A stretch of 64,000 nt of DNA from the NCBI RefSeq assembly GCF_000381025.1, contig NZ_KB905816.1, positions 124,001-188,000 on the forward strand. The letters are read 5' to 3'. This document shows, in pieces, positions 48,469-56,526 of this stretch. Under the pieces are notes generated by a model, which searched no databases, was not told the origin of the DNA, and saw only the letters and a list, made by a program, of their open reading frames with translations. Numbering within the stretch: the stretch's first letter is position 1; each line of letters begins with the position of its first letter. The translations under genes were made by a program, and so were the position numbers. Source of the stretch: Streptomyces sulphureus DSM 40104. GTDB taxonomy: Bacteria > Actinomycetota > Actinomycetes > Streptomycetales > Streptomycetaceae.

Positions 48469-49476
48469 ATGAGCGGACTGCTGGAGACGCTGCCCGAGGA
48501 GAAACGCCGGCTGCTGCGCGAGGCCCCGCCGGGCGAGCGCCTCGCGGCCGAGCCGATGCGCGCGCAGCTCAGCGACCGGCGCGAGTTCGACGACGCATGG
48601 CTCTTCGAGCGGAAGCTCGACGGGGTGCGCCTGCTCGCCGTCCGCGACTCCGGCCGCGTCCGCCTCCTGTCGCGCACCGGGAAGCGGCTCGACGAGACCT
48701 ACCCGGAGGTGCTGGAGGCGCTCCAGGCGCAGGAGTGCGCGGACTTCACCGTCGACGGCGAGGTGGTCGCCTTCTCGCACGGGCGCACCGACTTCTCCCG
48801 GCTCCAGCAGCGGATGCAGCTCACCCGGGCATGGCAGGCGCGTTCCAGCGGCGTCGCCGTCACCTACTTCCTCTTCGACCTGCTGCGGCTCGACGGCGCC
48901 GACCTGACGCAACTCCCGCTGCGCGCCCGCAAGTCCCTGCTGCGCCGCGCCCTCGACTTCGACTCCCCGCTCCGCTTCACCGCGCACCGCAACACCGCGT
49001 CCCTGCGGGAGGCGTGCGACCGCGGCTGGGAAGGGCTGATCGCCAAGCGTGCCGACGGACGCTACCTCGGCAGGCGCTCCTCGGACTGGCTGAAGCTCAA
49101 GTGCGAGCGGGGGCAGGAGACGGTCGTCGGCGGTTTCACCGAACCGGCCGGGAGCCGCGCCGGCTTCGGCGCCCTGCTCGTCGGCTACTACGAGGGCAGG
49201 AAGCTGCGGTACGCGGGCAAGGTCGGCACCGGGTACAGCGACCGCGTCCTGCGCGAGCTGCGCGCCCGGCTCGACGCGCTGGAGTGCGCCCGCTCGCCCT
49301 TCGCCGACCCGGTGCGCGAGCGCGGGGTGCACTGGGTACGCCCCGCACTCGTCGCGCAGGTCGGGTTCACCGAGTGGACGAGGGACGGATTCCTGCGCCA
49401 TCCGCGGTACTTGGGGCTGCGCGACGACAAACGGCCGCAGGACGTGGTGCGCGAGCAGCCGGACGGGCAGGCGTAG
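48469..49476 (+). CDS. ATP-dependent DNA ligase, LigC/LigD-ligase type
   Basis: This is 335 residues from the ATG at 48469, preceded by GGAGG. It has the nucleotidyltransferase core: the adenylation motif FERKLDGVRLL with the catalytic Lys, then VDGEVVAF, EGLIAKRADGRY, and SSDWLKLKCERGQE with the motif-V Lys pair. The OB domain follows (VVGGFTEPAGSRAGFGALLVGY, then YAGKVGTGYSD). It lacks polymerase and nuclease domains, so it is a stand-alone ligase. With Ku encoded 3.7 kb away it probably seals non-homologous end-joining products. Confidence 0.94.
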   Translation: MSGLLETLPEEKRRLLREAPPGERLAAEPMRAQLSDRREFDDAWLFERKLDGVRLLAVRDSGRVRLLSRTGKRLDETYPEVLEALQAQECADFTVDGEVVAFSHGRTDFSRLQQRMQLTRAWQARSSGVAVTYFLFDLLRLDGADLTQLPLRARKSLLRRALDFDSPLRFTAHRNTASLREACDRGWEGLIAKRADGRYLGRRSSDWLKLKCERGQETVVGGFTEPAGSRAGFGALLVGYYEGRKLRYAGKVGTGYSDRVLRELRARLDALECARSPFADPVRERGVHWVRPALVAQVGFTEWTRDGFLRHPRYLGLRDDKRPQDVVREQPDGQA

Positions 49477-49588
49477 GGCGCCGTTCCGCCGGGCGCGTGC
49501 GCCGCCGGTTCGCCGGCGTGCAGTGCCAAGGTGATCCCCGTACGTACGGGTGGCGCCCCCGGGCGCCCGTGCCTGACGGGAGGCGGAC

Positions 49589-49786
49589 ATGGATCGCCGC
49601 AGGCTCGCCGCGGCCACGGAGCCGGCAGGCTGGTGGGCGGGGCTCACCGGGCTGTGGCTCGTGCTCGTGGGACAGGTCGACGGCCTGGAGGTGCTCGTCG
49701 GGGGGTGCGCCGCGGTGGTCGCCGCAGGCGCCGGGTGCGCGGCACGGCGTACGGCGGCGAGGCGCCCGGGAAGCGGTGGCCCGTGA
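49589..49786 (+). CDS. Short MrpE-like membrane subunit
   Basis: This is 65 residues from the ATG at 49589 after GGAGGCGG. It has two hydrophobic stretches (WWAGLTGLWLVLVGQVDGLE and LVGGCAAVVAAGAG) and an Arg-rich end, matching the first two helices of MrpE. Usual MrpE is about 160 residues with a soluble tail, which is absent here. It is the first gene of the operon and its stop overlaps the next start as GTGA. The identity rests largely on position in the gene order. Confidence 0.65.
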   Translation: MDRRRLAAATEPAGWWAGLTGLWLVLVGQVDGLEVLVGGCAAVVAAGAGCAARRTAARRPGSGGP

Positions 49787-50256
49787 ACGGCTGGCTCGCG
49801 GCGGCCTGCCTCCTGCTCGTGCTCGGGCTCGGCCCGGCGCTCTGCGGCGCCGTCGTCGGTCCGGTGCGCAGCAGGCTGCTCGCGCAGAACGTGGCGACGG
49901 TACTCGCCGCCCTCGTCCTGCTGCTCTCCTCGCCCGGCTACGACAGGCCCGCCTACCTCGACACCGCGCTCGTCCTCGCCGTGCTCGGACCTGCCGGCAC
50001 CCTCGTCTACGAGCGGCTGCTCGCGGAGGACCTGCCGCGGGGCACGCCCTGGCCGGCGCTGGCGCGCGCCGCCTCGTGGGCGAGCGTCGCGGTGGTGCCG
50101 CCCGTCGTCGTGCCGGTCTGCTTCGCCGTGGCGCCGGGACGTACGACGGTGAAGGTGCTGGTGATCGGGGCGCTGCTGGTGGCGGGGAGCGCCGTGTGCG
50201 GGCGCGCACTCGCCAGGGCCCCGCGCACCGCGGTCGGGGAGGACTCGGGTGACTGA
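49783..50256 (+). CDS. MrpF-MrpG fusion-like antiporter subunit
   Basis: This is 157 residues from the GTG at 49783, overlapping the previous stop. The first 85 residues look like MrpF (three helices, with VVGPVRSRLLAQNVATVLAA and YLDTALVLAVLGPAGTLVYE). The second half (RAASWASVAVVPPVVVPVCF, then TTVKVLVIGALLVAGSAVCGRALARA) resembles MrpG, whose end usually reads ...LK-L...NP-AAHALARA. Normally these are two proteins of about 90 and 110 residues. The fusion is a reading by eye; a single diverged subunit is the alternative. Confidence 0.6.
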   Translation: MNGWLAAACLLLVLGLGPALCGAVVGPVRSRLLAQNVATVLAALVLLLSSPGYDRPAYLDTALVLAVLGPAGTLVYERLLAEDLPRGTPWPALARAASWASVAVVPPVVVPVCFAVAPGRTTVKVLVIGALLVAGSAVCGRALARAPRTAVGEDSGD

Positions 50257-50527
50257 ACTCCCCGTGCTCCTCGGCCTGTTGCTCGCCACCACCGCGGGCA
50301 CGGCCGCCGCGCTCACGCGCGACCCCGTGCACCAGGCGCTGGTCCTCTCCGTCCTCGGGCTGGCGCTCGCCCTCCTCTTCACGCTCCTCCAGGCCCCGGA
50401 CGTCGCCCTCTCCCAACTCGCCGTCGGCACCGTGCTGACGCCGCTGATGGTGCTGCTCTCGGTCCGCAAGGTGCGCCGCAGGCCGCGCGAGGATTCCCCG
50501 GCGGACGGGCGGGGTGGGAAGCGGTGA
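50249..50527 (+). CDS. MbhD/DUF4040-like antiporter subunit
   Basis: This is 92 residues from the GTG at 50249, overlapping the preceding gene by 8 bp. Three hydrophobic segments contain LLQAPDVALSQLAVGTVLTPL, equivalent to the GAPDLALTQLLVE signature of the MrpA C-terminal domain and of free-standing MbhD. In the usual Mrp complex this is part of the large MrpA; here it is a separate gene, as in Mbh hydrogenases. The next gene starts within its stop codon region (GTGA). Confidence 0.8.
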   Translation: MTELPVLLGLLLATTAGTAAALTRDPVHQALVLSVLGLALALLFTLLQAPDVALSQLAVGTVLTPLMVLLSVRKVRRRPREDSPADGRGGKR

Positions 50528-51267
50528 ACAAGACGGTGCGCCTGTGGGTGCTGGGGGTCGGGTGCGCGGGCGTCGCCCTGCTGTTCGTCGGCGCCTTCCG
50601 GAGGCTTCCGGAGTTCGGCGGCTCCCACCACCCGTACGGCGCGAGAGCGGTCGCCGCGGCGTTGCACCGGCACACGGCGAACGTCGTCTCCTCCGTCAAC
50701 TTCGACCAGCGTTCCTTCGACACCCTCGGGGAACAGGCGATCCTCTTCGGCGCCGTGCTCGGCACCGTCGTCGTGCTGCGGCAGGCCAGGGACGAACGCC
50801 GGGTGCCGCCCGAACCGGCCGTGGTCGCGCCGACGGTCCGCCGCTATGCGCTCGTCTCACTGCCGCTGACACTCCTCGTCGGCCTCTACGTCGTGGCGCA
50901 CGGCCAACTCAGCCCGGGCGGCGGCTTCCAGGGCGGGCTCGTCGTCGCGACGGCGCTCCATCTGCTCTACGTCGCCGTCGACTACCGCGCGCTGGAGCGG
51001 CTCCGTCCCGTCCCCGTCTTCGCGCTCGCGGACGCCTTCGGGGACGTGGCCTACCTGCTGCTCGGCCTCGCCGGGCTCTTCGCCGGCGCGTCCTTCCTCG
51101 CCAACGTGCTGCCGCTCGGCACCTTCAACACGCTCGCCTCAGGCGGCCTCGTCCCGCTCCTCAACGCGGCGATCGGGATCGAGGTCGCCTCCGCCGCGGT
51201 GGTGCTCCTCGCCCAGTTCCTCGACCAGGCGCTGGAGCTCGTACCCCGGGAAGGGGAGCACCGGTGA
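50524..51267 (+). CDS. mrpB: MbhE-MrpB fusion-like antiporter subunit
   Basis: This is 247 residues from the GTG at 50524. The N-terminal about 90 residues resemble the last part of MrpA (MbhE), with NFDQRSFDTLGEQAILFGAV. From about 110 it is MrpB: VGLYVVAHGQLSPGGGFQGG is the family's most conserved motif, followed by three more helices. In many bacteria the MbhE and MbhF/MrpB parts are separate or sit with MrpA. Codon overlaps on both sides show tight coupling within the operon. Confidence 0.85.
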   Translation: MNKTVRLWVLGVGCAGVALLFVGAFRRLPEFGGSHHPYGARAVAAALHRHTANVVSSVNFDQRSFDTLGEQAILFGAVLGTVVVLRQARDERRVPPEPAVVAPTVRRYALVSLPLTLLVGLYVVAHGQLSPGGGFQGGLVVATALHLLYVAVDYRALERLRPVPVFALADAFGDVAYLLLGLAGLFAGASFLANVLPLGTFNTLASGGLVPLLNAAIGIEVASAAVVLLAQFLDQALELVPREGEHR

Positions 51268-51368
51268 ACGAACGACGCACGGCGCAGAGGCGCATACGCC
51301 GGCGGGAGAGGCCCGCGCAACAGCCGTACACACAGCGCCCGTTGACCACCGAGAGACCCGCACCGTGA
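51264..51368 (+). CDS. Possible 34-residue basic coupling peptide ORF
   Basis: A GTG at 51264 overlaps the MrpB stop and the frame ends in TGA at 51368, which overlaps the MrpC GTG. The product (VNERRTAQRRIRRRERPAQQ and 14 more residues) is very basic and matches no family I know. It exactly fills the only gap in an otherwise overlapping operon, so it may serve only to carry ribosomes from mrpB to mrpC. Confidence 0.3.
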   Translation: MNERRTAQRRIRRRERPAQQPYTQRPLTTERPAP

Positions 51369-51712
51369 ACCTCCTCCCCTTCCTCTGCGCCGGCTGGCTC
51401 TTCCTCGTCGGCTGCTACGCCCTCGCCACCAGCCGCAACCTGATCCACGCGGTGGGCGCCCTGGCGGTCTGCCAGTCCTCGACGTACGTGCTGCTGCTCG
51501 CGGTCGGCTACCGCAGCGGCGGCACGGCGCCCGTCTTCTCCGACGTGCCGCCCGGCGCACGCCCCGTCGTCGACCCGGTGGTGCAGGCGCTCACCCTCAC
51601 CGACGTCGTCGTGGGCGCGACGGTGACGGCGCTGCTGCTCGCGCTCGTCGTGCAGATCGCCAAGCGGCACGGCACCGTCGACCCCGACGAGCTGCGGGAG
51701 TTGCGCGGGTGA
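51365..51712 (+). CDS. mrpC: MrpC-type (NuoK-like) antiporter subunit
   Basis: This is 115 residues from the GTG at 51365. There are three helices with LATSRNLIHAVGALAVCQSS, equivalent to the NuoK/MrpC pattern. DPVVQALTLTDVVVGATVTALLLAL is the conserved last helix (P-x2-QALxLTxIVI). Its length is normal for the family. It overlaps MrpD by 4 bp. Confidence 0.92.
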   Translation: MNLLPFLCAGWLFLVGCYALATSRNLIHAVGALAVCQSSTYVLLLAVGYRSGGTAPVFSDVPPGARPVVDPVVQALTLTDVVVGATVTALLLALVVQIAKRHGTVDPDELRELRG

Positions 51713-53637
51713 CGGCCGAGCGGATCCTGCCGCTGCTCGTCGCCGTCCCGCTGCTGGGGGCCGCGCTGCTCGTCGGTGCGGGGCGCTGGCTGCCGCGGTA
51801 CACGGCCGACGTGTTCGGGCTCTTCGTCTCCGGCGGGACGGGCGCGCTCGCCGTGGCCCAACTCGTGGGCGTGCGCGGCGCCACGGGGCCCGTCGAGTGG
51901 GTCGCCGGCTGGCGTCCCGAGGGCGGCTCTGGGGTCGGCATCGTGCTCGTCGGCGACGGCGCCGGGCTCGGACTCGCCGCGCTGATCTCGGCGCTCGTCA
52001 CCGCTGCGCTCGTGTACTCGCGGAGGTTCTTCGACGAACCCCCGCCGGGGCAGGCCGGCGCCTTCCCCGCGCTGCTGCTGCTCTTCCAAGCAGGCATGTG
52101 CGGATTCGTGCTCACGGGGGACCTCTTCAACGCGTTCGTCTTCTTCGAGCTGATGGGCGTCATCGCGTACGCACTCACCGGCTACCGCGTCGAGGAGGCC
52201 CGCGCGGTCCAGGGCGCGCTCACCTTCGGCTTCGTCAACTCCCTCGGCGGGTACGCCACTCTGCTGGGGATCGGCCTCCTCTACGCCCGCACGGGCGAGC
52301 TCGGGTTCGCGCAGATCGGCGCCGCTCTCGACGCGGCGGCCGGCGGCGGCGACGCGCTCGTCACCACCGGGTTCGCGCTCGTCGCGACGGGGCTGCTCGT
52401 CAAGGCGGCGGCCGTGCCCTTCCACTTCTGGCTGCCCGACGCGCACTCCGTCGCGCCGACGCCGGTGTGCATGCTGCTGTCCGGGGTCATGGTGGAGCTC
52501 GGTGTCTACGGGATCGCCCGGCTGTACTGGGCGACGTTCGCAGGTCCCGGCGGTGTGCCCGCCGCGGACGCGCACCGGGTGCTGCTGGTGCAGGGCGTGT
52601 TGACGGCCGTCCTCGGAGCCGTGATGTGCTGGCAGCAGCGGCACCTGAAGCGCCTCCTCGCCTTCTCCACGATCGCGCACACCGGGCTCTTCCTCACCGC
52701 GCTCTCCGCGCTCACGCCGGAGGCGGCCACGGGCGTCGGCGTCTACCTCGTCGCGCACGCCGGGGTGAAGGCCGCGCTCTTCGGGTGCGTGGGCGTCCTC
52801 CTCGACCGGTTCGGCAGCGTCGACGAGCGGGAGCTGCACGGGCGGGGGCGCGAACTGCGGTTCGTCGGTGTGCTCTTCGCGGTCGGCGGGTTGGCGCTCG
52901 CCGGGCTGCCCCCGTTCGGCACCGCGCTCGGCAAGGCGCTCTGCGAGGAGGCGGCGGGGCCGGGCGCGACGGTGCTCTTCGTCGCCGTCTCCGCGGTCAC
53001 GGGCGCCGCGGTGCTGCGGACGGCGGCGGGCGTCTTCCTCGGCGCCGGTGAACCGCCCGCAGGGCCACCGCACTTCCCGCGGGCCGCGGCGCGCGGCCCG
53101 CGTACCGAGCATCGGTCGGCCGCAACCGGAGGTCGGGGAGCGGGCGAGTCCGGCACCTCGGACGAACACGACACCGCGCCCGGGCCCGAACAGGAGGGAG
53201 AGCCGGAGACGACCGGTTCCGGCGAGGAGCCCGAGACGGCGGGGCCCGTGACCCGCGCACCCGACAGCATGCTGGTCGCCACCACCGCGCTCCTCGCCGG
53301 TGGGCTCGCCGTCGGGTGCGTTCCCGCGCTCTGGCCGCACCTGGCCCACGCCGCCGACGGGCTCTCGGACCACTCCGCCTACATCGCCGCGGTGTTCGGC
53401 TCCCCGGAGACGCCGCCCGCGTCCACGGCGCCGAACTGGAAGGTGAGCGGCGTCCTGCTGGACCTTCTGGCGACGCTCCTCGCGCTCGTGCTCGCGCGCA
53501 CCGCGCCGCGGATCACCGCGGGCACCCGCCGCGCCGCATGGGCCCGGCCGCTCCGCCGCCTCCACTCGGGACACGTCGGCGACTACGTCGCCTGCACCGT
53601 CGCCGGCATGGCGCTGCTCGGGCTGCTGCTGCGGTGA
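51709..53637 (+). CDS. mrpD: MrpD-type (NuoL/M/N-like) antiporter subunit
   Basis: This is 642 residues from the GTG at 51709. It is a polytopic proton-pump-like subunit of about 14 helices: FELMGVIAYALTGYRVE carries the conserved membrane Glu, LVKAAAVPFHFWLPDAHSVAPTPV the Lys and the HFWLPDAH signature, and QQRHLKRLLAFSTIAHTG the broken-helix region. Near 450-520 there is a long hydrophilic insert rich in Arg, Gly, Glu and Pro, unusual for the family. It is the only antiporter-type large subunit in the operon; a full MrpA is missing. The complex presumably exchanges Na+ or K+ for H+. Confidence 0.93.
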   Translation: MTAERILPLLVAVPLLGAALLVGAGRWLPRYTADVFGLFVSGGTGALAVAQLVGVRGATGPVEWVAGWRPEGGSGVGIVLVGDGAGLGLAALISALVTAALVYSRRFFDEPPPGQAGAFPALLLLFQAGMCGFVLTGDLFNAFVFFELMGVIAYALTGYRVEEARAVQGALTFGFVNSLGGYATLLGIGLLYARTGELGFAQIGAALDAAAGGGDALVTTGFALVATGLLVKAAAVPFHFWLPDAHSVAPTPVCMLLSGVMVELGVYGIARLYWATFAGPGGVPAADAHRVLLVQGVLTAVLGAVMCWQQRHLKRLLAFSTIAHTGLFLTALSALTPEAATGVGVYLVAHAGVKAALFGCVGVLLDRFGSVDERELHGRGRELRFVGVLFAVGGLALAGLPPFGTALGKALCEEAAGPGATVLFVAVSAVTGAAVLRTAAGVFLGAGEPPAGPPHFPRAAARGPRTEHRSAATGGRGAGESGTSDEHDTAPGPEQEGEPETTGSGEEPETAGPVTRAPDSMLVATTALLAGGLAVGCVPALWPHLAHAADGLSDHSAYIAAVFGSPETPPASTAPNWKVSGVLLDLLATLLALVLARTAPRITAGTRRAAWARPLRRLHSGHVGDYVACTVAGMALLGLLLR

Positions 53638-53641
53638 GGCG

Positions 53642-54520
53642 CTAGCGGGACCGCAGCGCCTCGACGGCGAGGCGGGCGGCCGTCCCGATGACGGCGTCGG
53701 CGGCGGGCAGGGCGGCGGCCGGGCTGCCCGCGCGGGTGAAGACGGCGACCGCGTACCGCCCGCCGTCGGGGTACTCGACGACGCCGACCTCGTTGCGCAG
53801 CGTCGGCGCGCTCCCCGTCTTCCCCGCGACATGGACGTCGTCGAAGGGGAACCCCGACGCCATCCGGTGCGGCCACACCTGGAGCCCGAGGAGCCGGCGC
53901 ATCGCCGCGCAGTGTGCGGGGTTCGCCGCCTCGTCCCGCCAGACGGAGGCGAGGAGGCGCGTCATGTCCCTGGGCGTGCTGTGGTTGCTGCGCCGGGGGT
54001 CGAGCGCGCGGAGCCGTGCGACGACCTGCGGGTCGGCGAGGGCGCTCGGTCCTTCGGGGCCGACGTCGGCGCGGAGGGCGGCGAGGAACTCAGCGAAGGT
54101 GTGGAGGGCGCGGGTGCGGGTGAGGCCCAGCTCGCGCGTGGCCGCGTTGACGCTGTCGAGGCCGACCCGCTCCAGGAGGAGGTCGGCTGCCGTGTTGTCG
54201 CTGACGGAGACCATCAAGTAGGCGGCGTCGCGCAGGGAGAGGACGGCTTCGTCGAGCATGGCGGCGAGGCCGGTGGGCCCAGGGGTGCGGCCGGTCGGCG
54301 GGCAGTGCGTCCGCTCGGTGAGGTCGAGGCGGCCGGCCTCGGCCTCCCGGTGGAGCGCGACGAGCAGGGGGAGCTTGTGGACACTCGCGGTGACGACGGA
54401 GTGGTCGGCCCCGGCGTCGACTTGGGCGCCGGAGTCGATGTCGCGCGCGTGCAGCCAACCGGTGACGCCGGCCTCGGCGAAGGCGGCTTCGATGCGGGTG
54501 CGGTGCGGGTTCGTGGTCAT
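53642..54520 (-). CDS. blaB: BlaB-like class A serine hydrolase (beta-lactamase regulator)
   Basis: This is 292 residues from the ATG at 54520, overlapping the LysR stop as ATGA. It has the penicillin-recognising motifs SVHK (Ser46-Lys49), SDN and KTG, but no signal peptide, and I see no ExxxN omega-loop glutamate needed for deacylation. In Streptomyces cacaoi, blaB is a cytoplasmic class A-like protein without lactamase activity that, with the LysR activator blaA, is required for induction of the divergent blaL. The gene order here is the same. The name follows that locus by architecture, not by a database match. Confidence 0.85.
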   Translation of the reverse strand: MTTNPHRTRIEAAFAEAGVTGWLHARDIDSGAQVDAGADHSVVTASVHKLPLLVALHREAEAGRLDLTERTHCPPTGRTPGPTGLAAMLDEAVLSLRDAAYLMVSVSDNTAADLLLERVGLDSVNAATRELGLTRTRALHTFAEFLAALRADVGPEGPSALADPQVVARLRALDPRRSNHSTPRDMTRLLASVWRDEAANPAHCAAMRRLLGLQVWPHRMASGFPFDDVHVAGKTGSAPTLRNEVGVVEYPDGGRYAVAVFTRAGSPAAALPAADAVIGTAARLAVEALRSR

Positions 54521-55470
54521 ATCCAGTACTCGGACGACGGGCGCAGGTGGAGCGGCCCGGCGGGCAGGTCGGGTCCGGCCGCCGTGCGGCCGAGGGCTTC
54601 GGTGACGGTCTCGGCGAAGGCGCGTACGGCGGCGTCGCCCCTCCCCCGCGGCCAGGCCGCCGAGTGGCGCCAGGCGAGCGGAGCTCCGGTGAGCGGGCGC
54701 CACGTCAGGTCCGGGTCGCGGCCCGGGTGCGCACCGAGCGGTGCGAAGGCGACGGCGCGGGAGGAGAGGAGGAGCCCGCGGGTGAAACTGGGACCGTGGC
54801 CGTTGCGGACGGCGGGCGGGGTGTAGCCGTGGCGGGCACAGGTGGTGAGGATCTCGTCGTGGACGGCCGGCGCGAGGGCGCGGGGGAAGAGGATGAGGTC
54901 GTGCCCGGAGAGCGCCGCGAGCGGGACCGTCTCCAGGTCGGCCGTCGGGGCGTCGCGGGGCAGCACGACGCCGAGTTCGTGGCGGAGGACGGGGGCGAGC
55001 TCCAAGCCGGCGACATCGCAGGGGTGGTGGAGGACGGCGACGTCCAGCTCGTGCGAGGCGAGACGGAGGAGCTGCTCGGCCGTGGACAGCTCGTGCAGCT
55101 CCAACTCGACGTCGGGGGTGCGCTCCCGGAGGCCGTCGAGGAGCACCGCGATCGTCTCGCCCGCGATGTCGGGCGGGAGGGCGGCGCGCAGGAGGCCGCT
55201 GCGGCCGTCGCTGAGGCGCCTCGCCGTGGCCGTCAAGGCCTCGGTCTGTGCGAGGAGTTGACGCGCCTCCTCCAGAAGGAGCGTGCCGCCCTTGGTGATC
55301 GAGACGCGGCGGCTTGTGCGCTCGAAGAGGCGGACGCCCCACTCCCGCTCCAGCCGCTGTATCCGCTGCGACAGAGGCGGCTGCGCCATGCCGAGACGCT
55401 CGGCGGCACGGCCGAAGTGTGACTCCTCTGCAACAGCCACGAAGCATCTCAGGTGCCGTATCAAGTCCAC
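54517..55470 (-). CDS. blaA: LysR-type regulator, BlaA-like
   Basis: This is 317 residues if started at the GTG at 55470 (VDLIRHLRCFVAVAEES); the open frame continues upstream but into the control region. It has an N-terminal winged helix (HFGRAAERLGMAQPPLSQRI, then QRLEREWGVRLFERTSRRV) and a substrate-binding-like C-terminal domain with ELDVAVLHHPC and LILFPRALAPAVHDEI. It is coupled to the BlaB-like gene and divergent from the beta-lactamase gene, which it probably activates when beta-lactams or cell-wall fragments are sensed. Confidence 0.9.
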   Translation of the reverse strand: MDLIRHLRCFVAVAEESHFGRAAERLGMAQPPLSQRIQRLEREWGVRLFERTSRRVSITKGGTLLLEEARQLLAQTEALTATARRLSDGRSGLLRAALPPDIAGETIAVLLDGLRERTPDVELELHELSTAEQLLRLASHELDVAVLHHPCDVAGLELAPVLRHELGVVLPRDAPTADLETVPLAALSGHDLILFPRALAPAVHDEILTTCARHGYTPPAVRNGHGPSFTRGLLLSSRAVAFAPLGAHPGRDPDLTWRPLTGAPLAWRHSAAWPRGRGDAAVRAFAETVTEALGRTAAGPDLPAGPLHLRPSSEYWI

Positions 55471-55479
55471 GACCAGCAA

Positions 55480-55516
55480 CCATATCGGAGTCTTATCAAT
55501 GTGCTTCCCATATCGG
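55480..55516. promoter_or_regulatory. Direct repeat in the bla divergent promoter
   Basis: CCATATCGG occurs at 55480-55488 and again at 55508-55516, 28 bp apart (between two and three helical turns), in the AT-rich space between the LysR and beta-lactamase starts. CTTATCAAT lies between them. LysR proteins often bind such pairs of sites near the divergent promoter. Confidence 0.5.
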
Positions 55517-55607
55517 TCTTGGACGTGACGGCCGCCTTCCTGCTCTTCTCTCTCCGTGCGCCCCGTCCACGGGCGCCGAGGCCCGACCGTCCACGAAAGG
55601 CTGCACG

Positions 55608-56519
55608 ATGGCTCCCTCTCTTCCCCGCCGCGCGGCACTGGCCGCTCTCGTCCCGCTGCTTGCGCTCCCCCTCGCGGGGTGCGGTACCGAAGCCACCGGG
55701 AACGACGCGCCGCCCAGCGCGTCCGCGACCGCCGGCCAGCAGACGACGCGTGAATTCGCCGCGTTGGAGCGCAAGTTCGACGCGAAGTTGGGCGTCTACG
55801 CGCTCGACACGGGGAGCGGAAAGGAGATCGCCCACCGCCCCGACACGCGGTTCGCCCACGCCTCCACCTTCAAGGCGCTGCTCGCCGGCGTCGTCCTGGA
55901 GCAGACGTCGGCCGCCGGCCTGGACGAGCGCGTGGAGTACACCGAGAAGGACCTTCCCGAGTACTCGCCGATCACCGAGCGGCACGCCTCGGACGGTATG
56001 ACGCTGCGCGAACTGTGCGACGCCGCCGTCCGCCACAGCGACAACGGTGCCGCCAACCTCCTCATCCGGCACCTCGGCGGGCCCGCCGAGCTCCAGAAGG
56101 CGCTGCGGGCGAGCGGCGACCGCGTCACCCACACCGACAGGTACGAGACCGAGCTGAGCGCCGCCGAACCCGGCGACGTGCGGGACACCAGCACGCCCCG
56201 TGCGCTCGCCGGCAGCCTGCGCACGTACGCGGTCCAGGACGCGCTGCCGGCGAAGAAGCGGGCGATGCTCACCGACTGGCTCAAGCGCAACACCACGGGG
56301 GACGACCTCATCCGCGCCGGTGCGCCCAAGGGCTGGAAGGTCGGCGACAAGACCGGCAACGGTGGGTACGGCACCCGCAACGACATCGCCGTCGTCTGGC
56401 CGCCGAAGAGCGACCCGATCGTCCTCGCCATCCTCTCCAAGCGCGACACGAAGAACGCGGAGCACGACGACGCGCTCGTTGCCGACGCGGCCGAAGTCGC
56501 CCTGGAAGCACTGGCGTAG
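55608..56519 (+). CDS. blaL: Class A beta-lactamase, lipoprotein
   Basis: This is 303 residues from the ATG at 55608 after GAAAGG. A lipoprotein signal peptide ends LPLAGC (Cys25 lipidated). All class A motifs are visible: STFK (Ser86, Lys89), SDN in RHSDNGAAN, ETELS in the omega loop with Glu166-equivalent present and Asn170 replaced by Ser, and KTG in GDKTGNGG. It should hydrolyse penicillins on the outer face of the membrane. Divergent LysR and BlaB-like genes imply inducible expression. The Ser at position 170 also occurs in some Streptomyces enzymes. Confidence 0.95.
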   Translation: MAPSLPRRAALAALVPLLALPLAGCGTEATGNDAPPSASATAGQQTTREFAALERKFDAKLGVYALDTGSGKEIAHRPDTRFAHASTFKALLAGVVLEQTSAAGLDERVEYTEKDLPEYSPITERHASDGMTLRELCDAAVRHSDNGAANLLIRHLGGPAELQKALRASGDRVTHTDRYETELSAAEPGDVRDTSTPRALAGSLRTYAVQDALPAKKRAMLTDWLKRNTTGDDLIRAGAPKGWKVGDKTGNGGYGTRNDIAVVWPPKSDPIVLAILSKRDTKNAEHDDALVADAAEVALEALA

Positions 56520-56526
56520 GCGCCGG

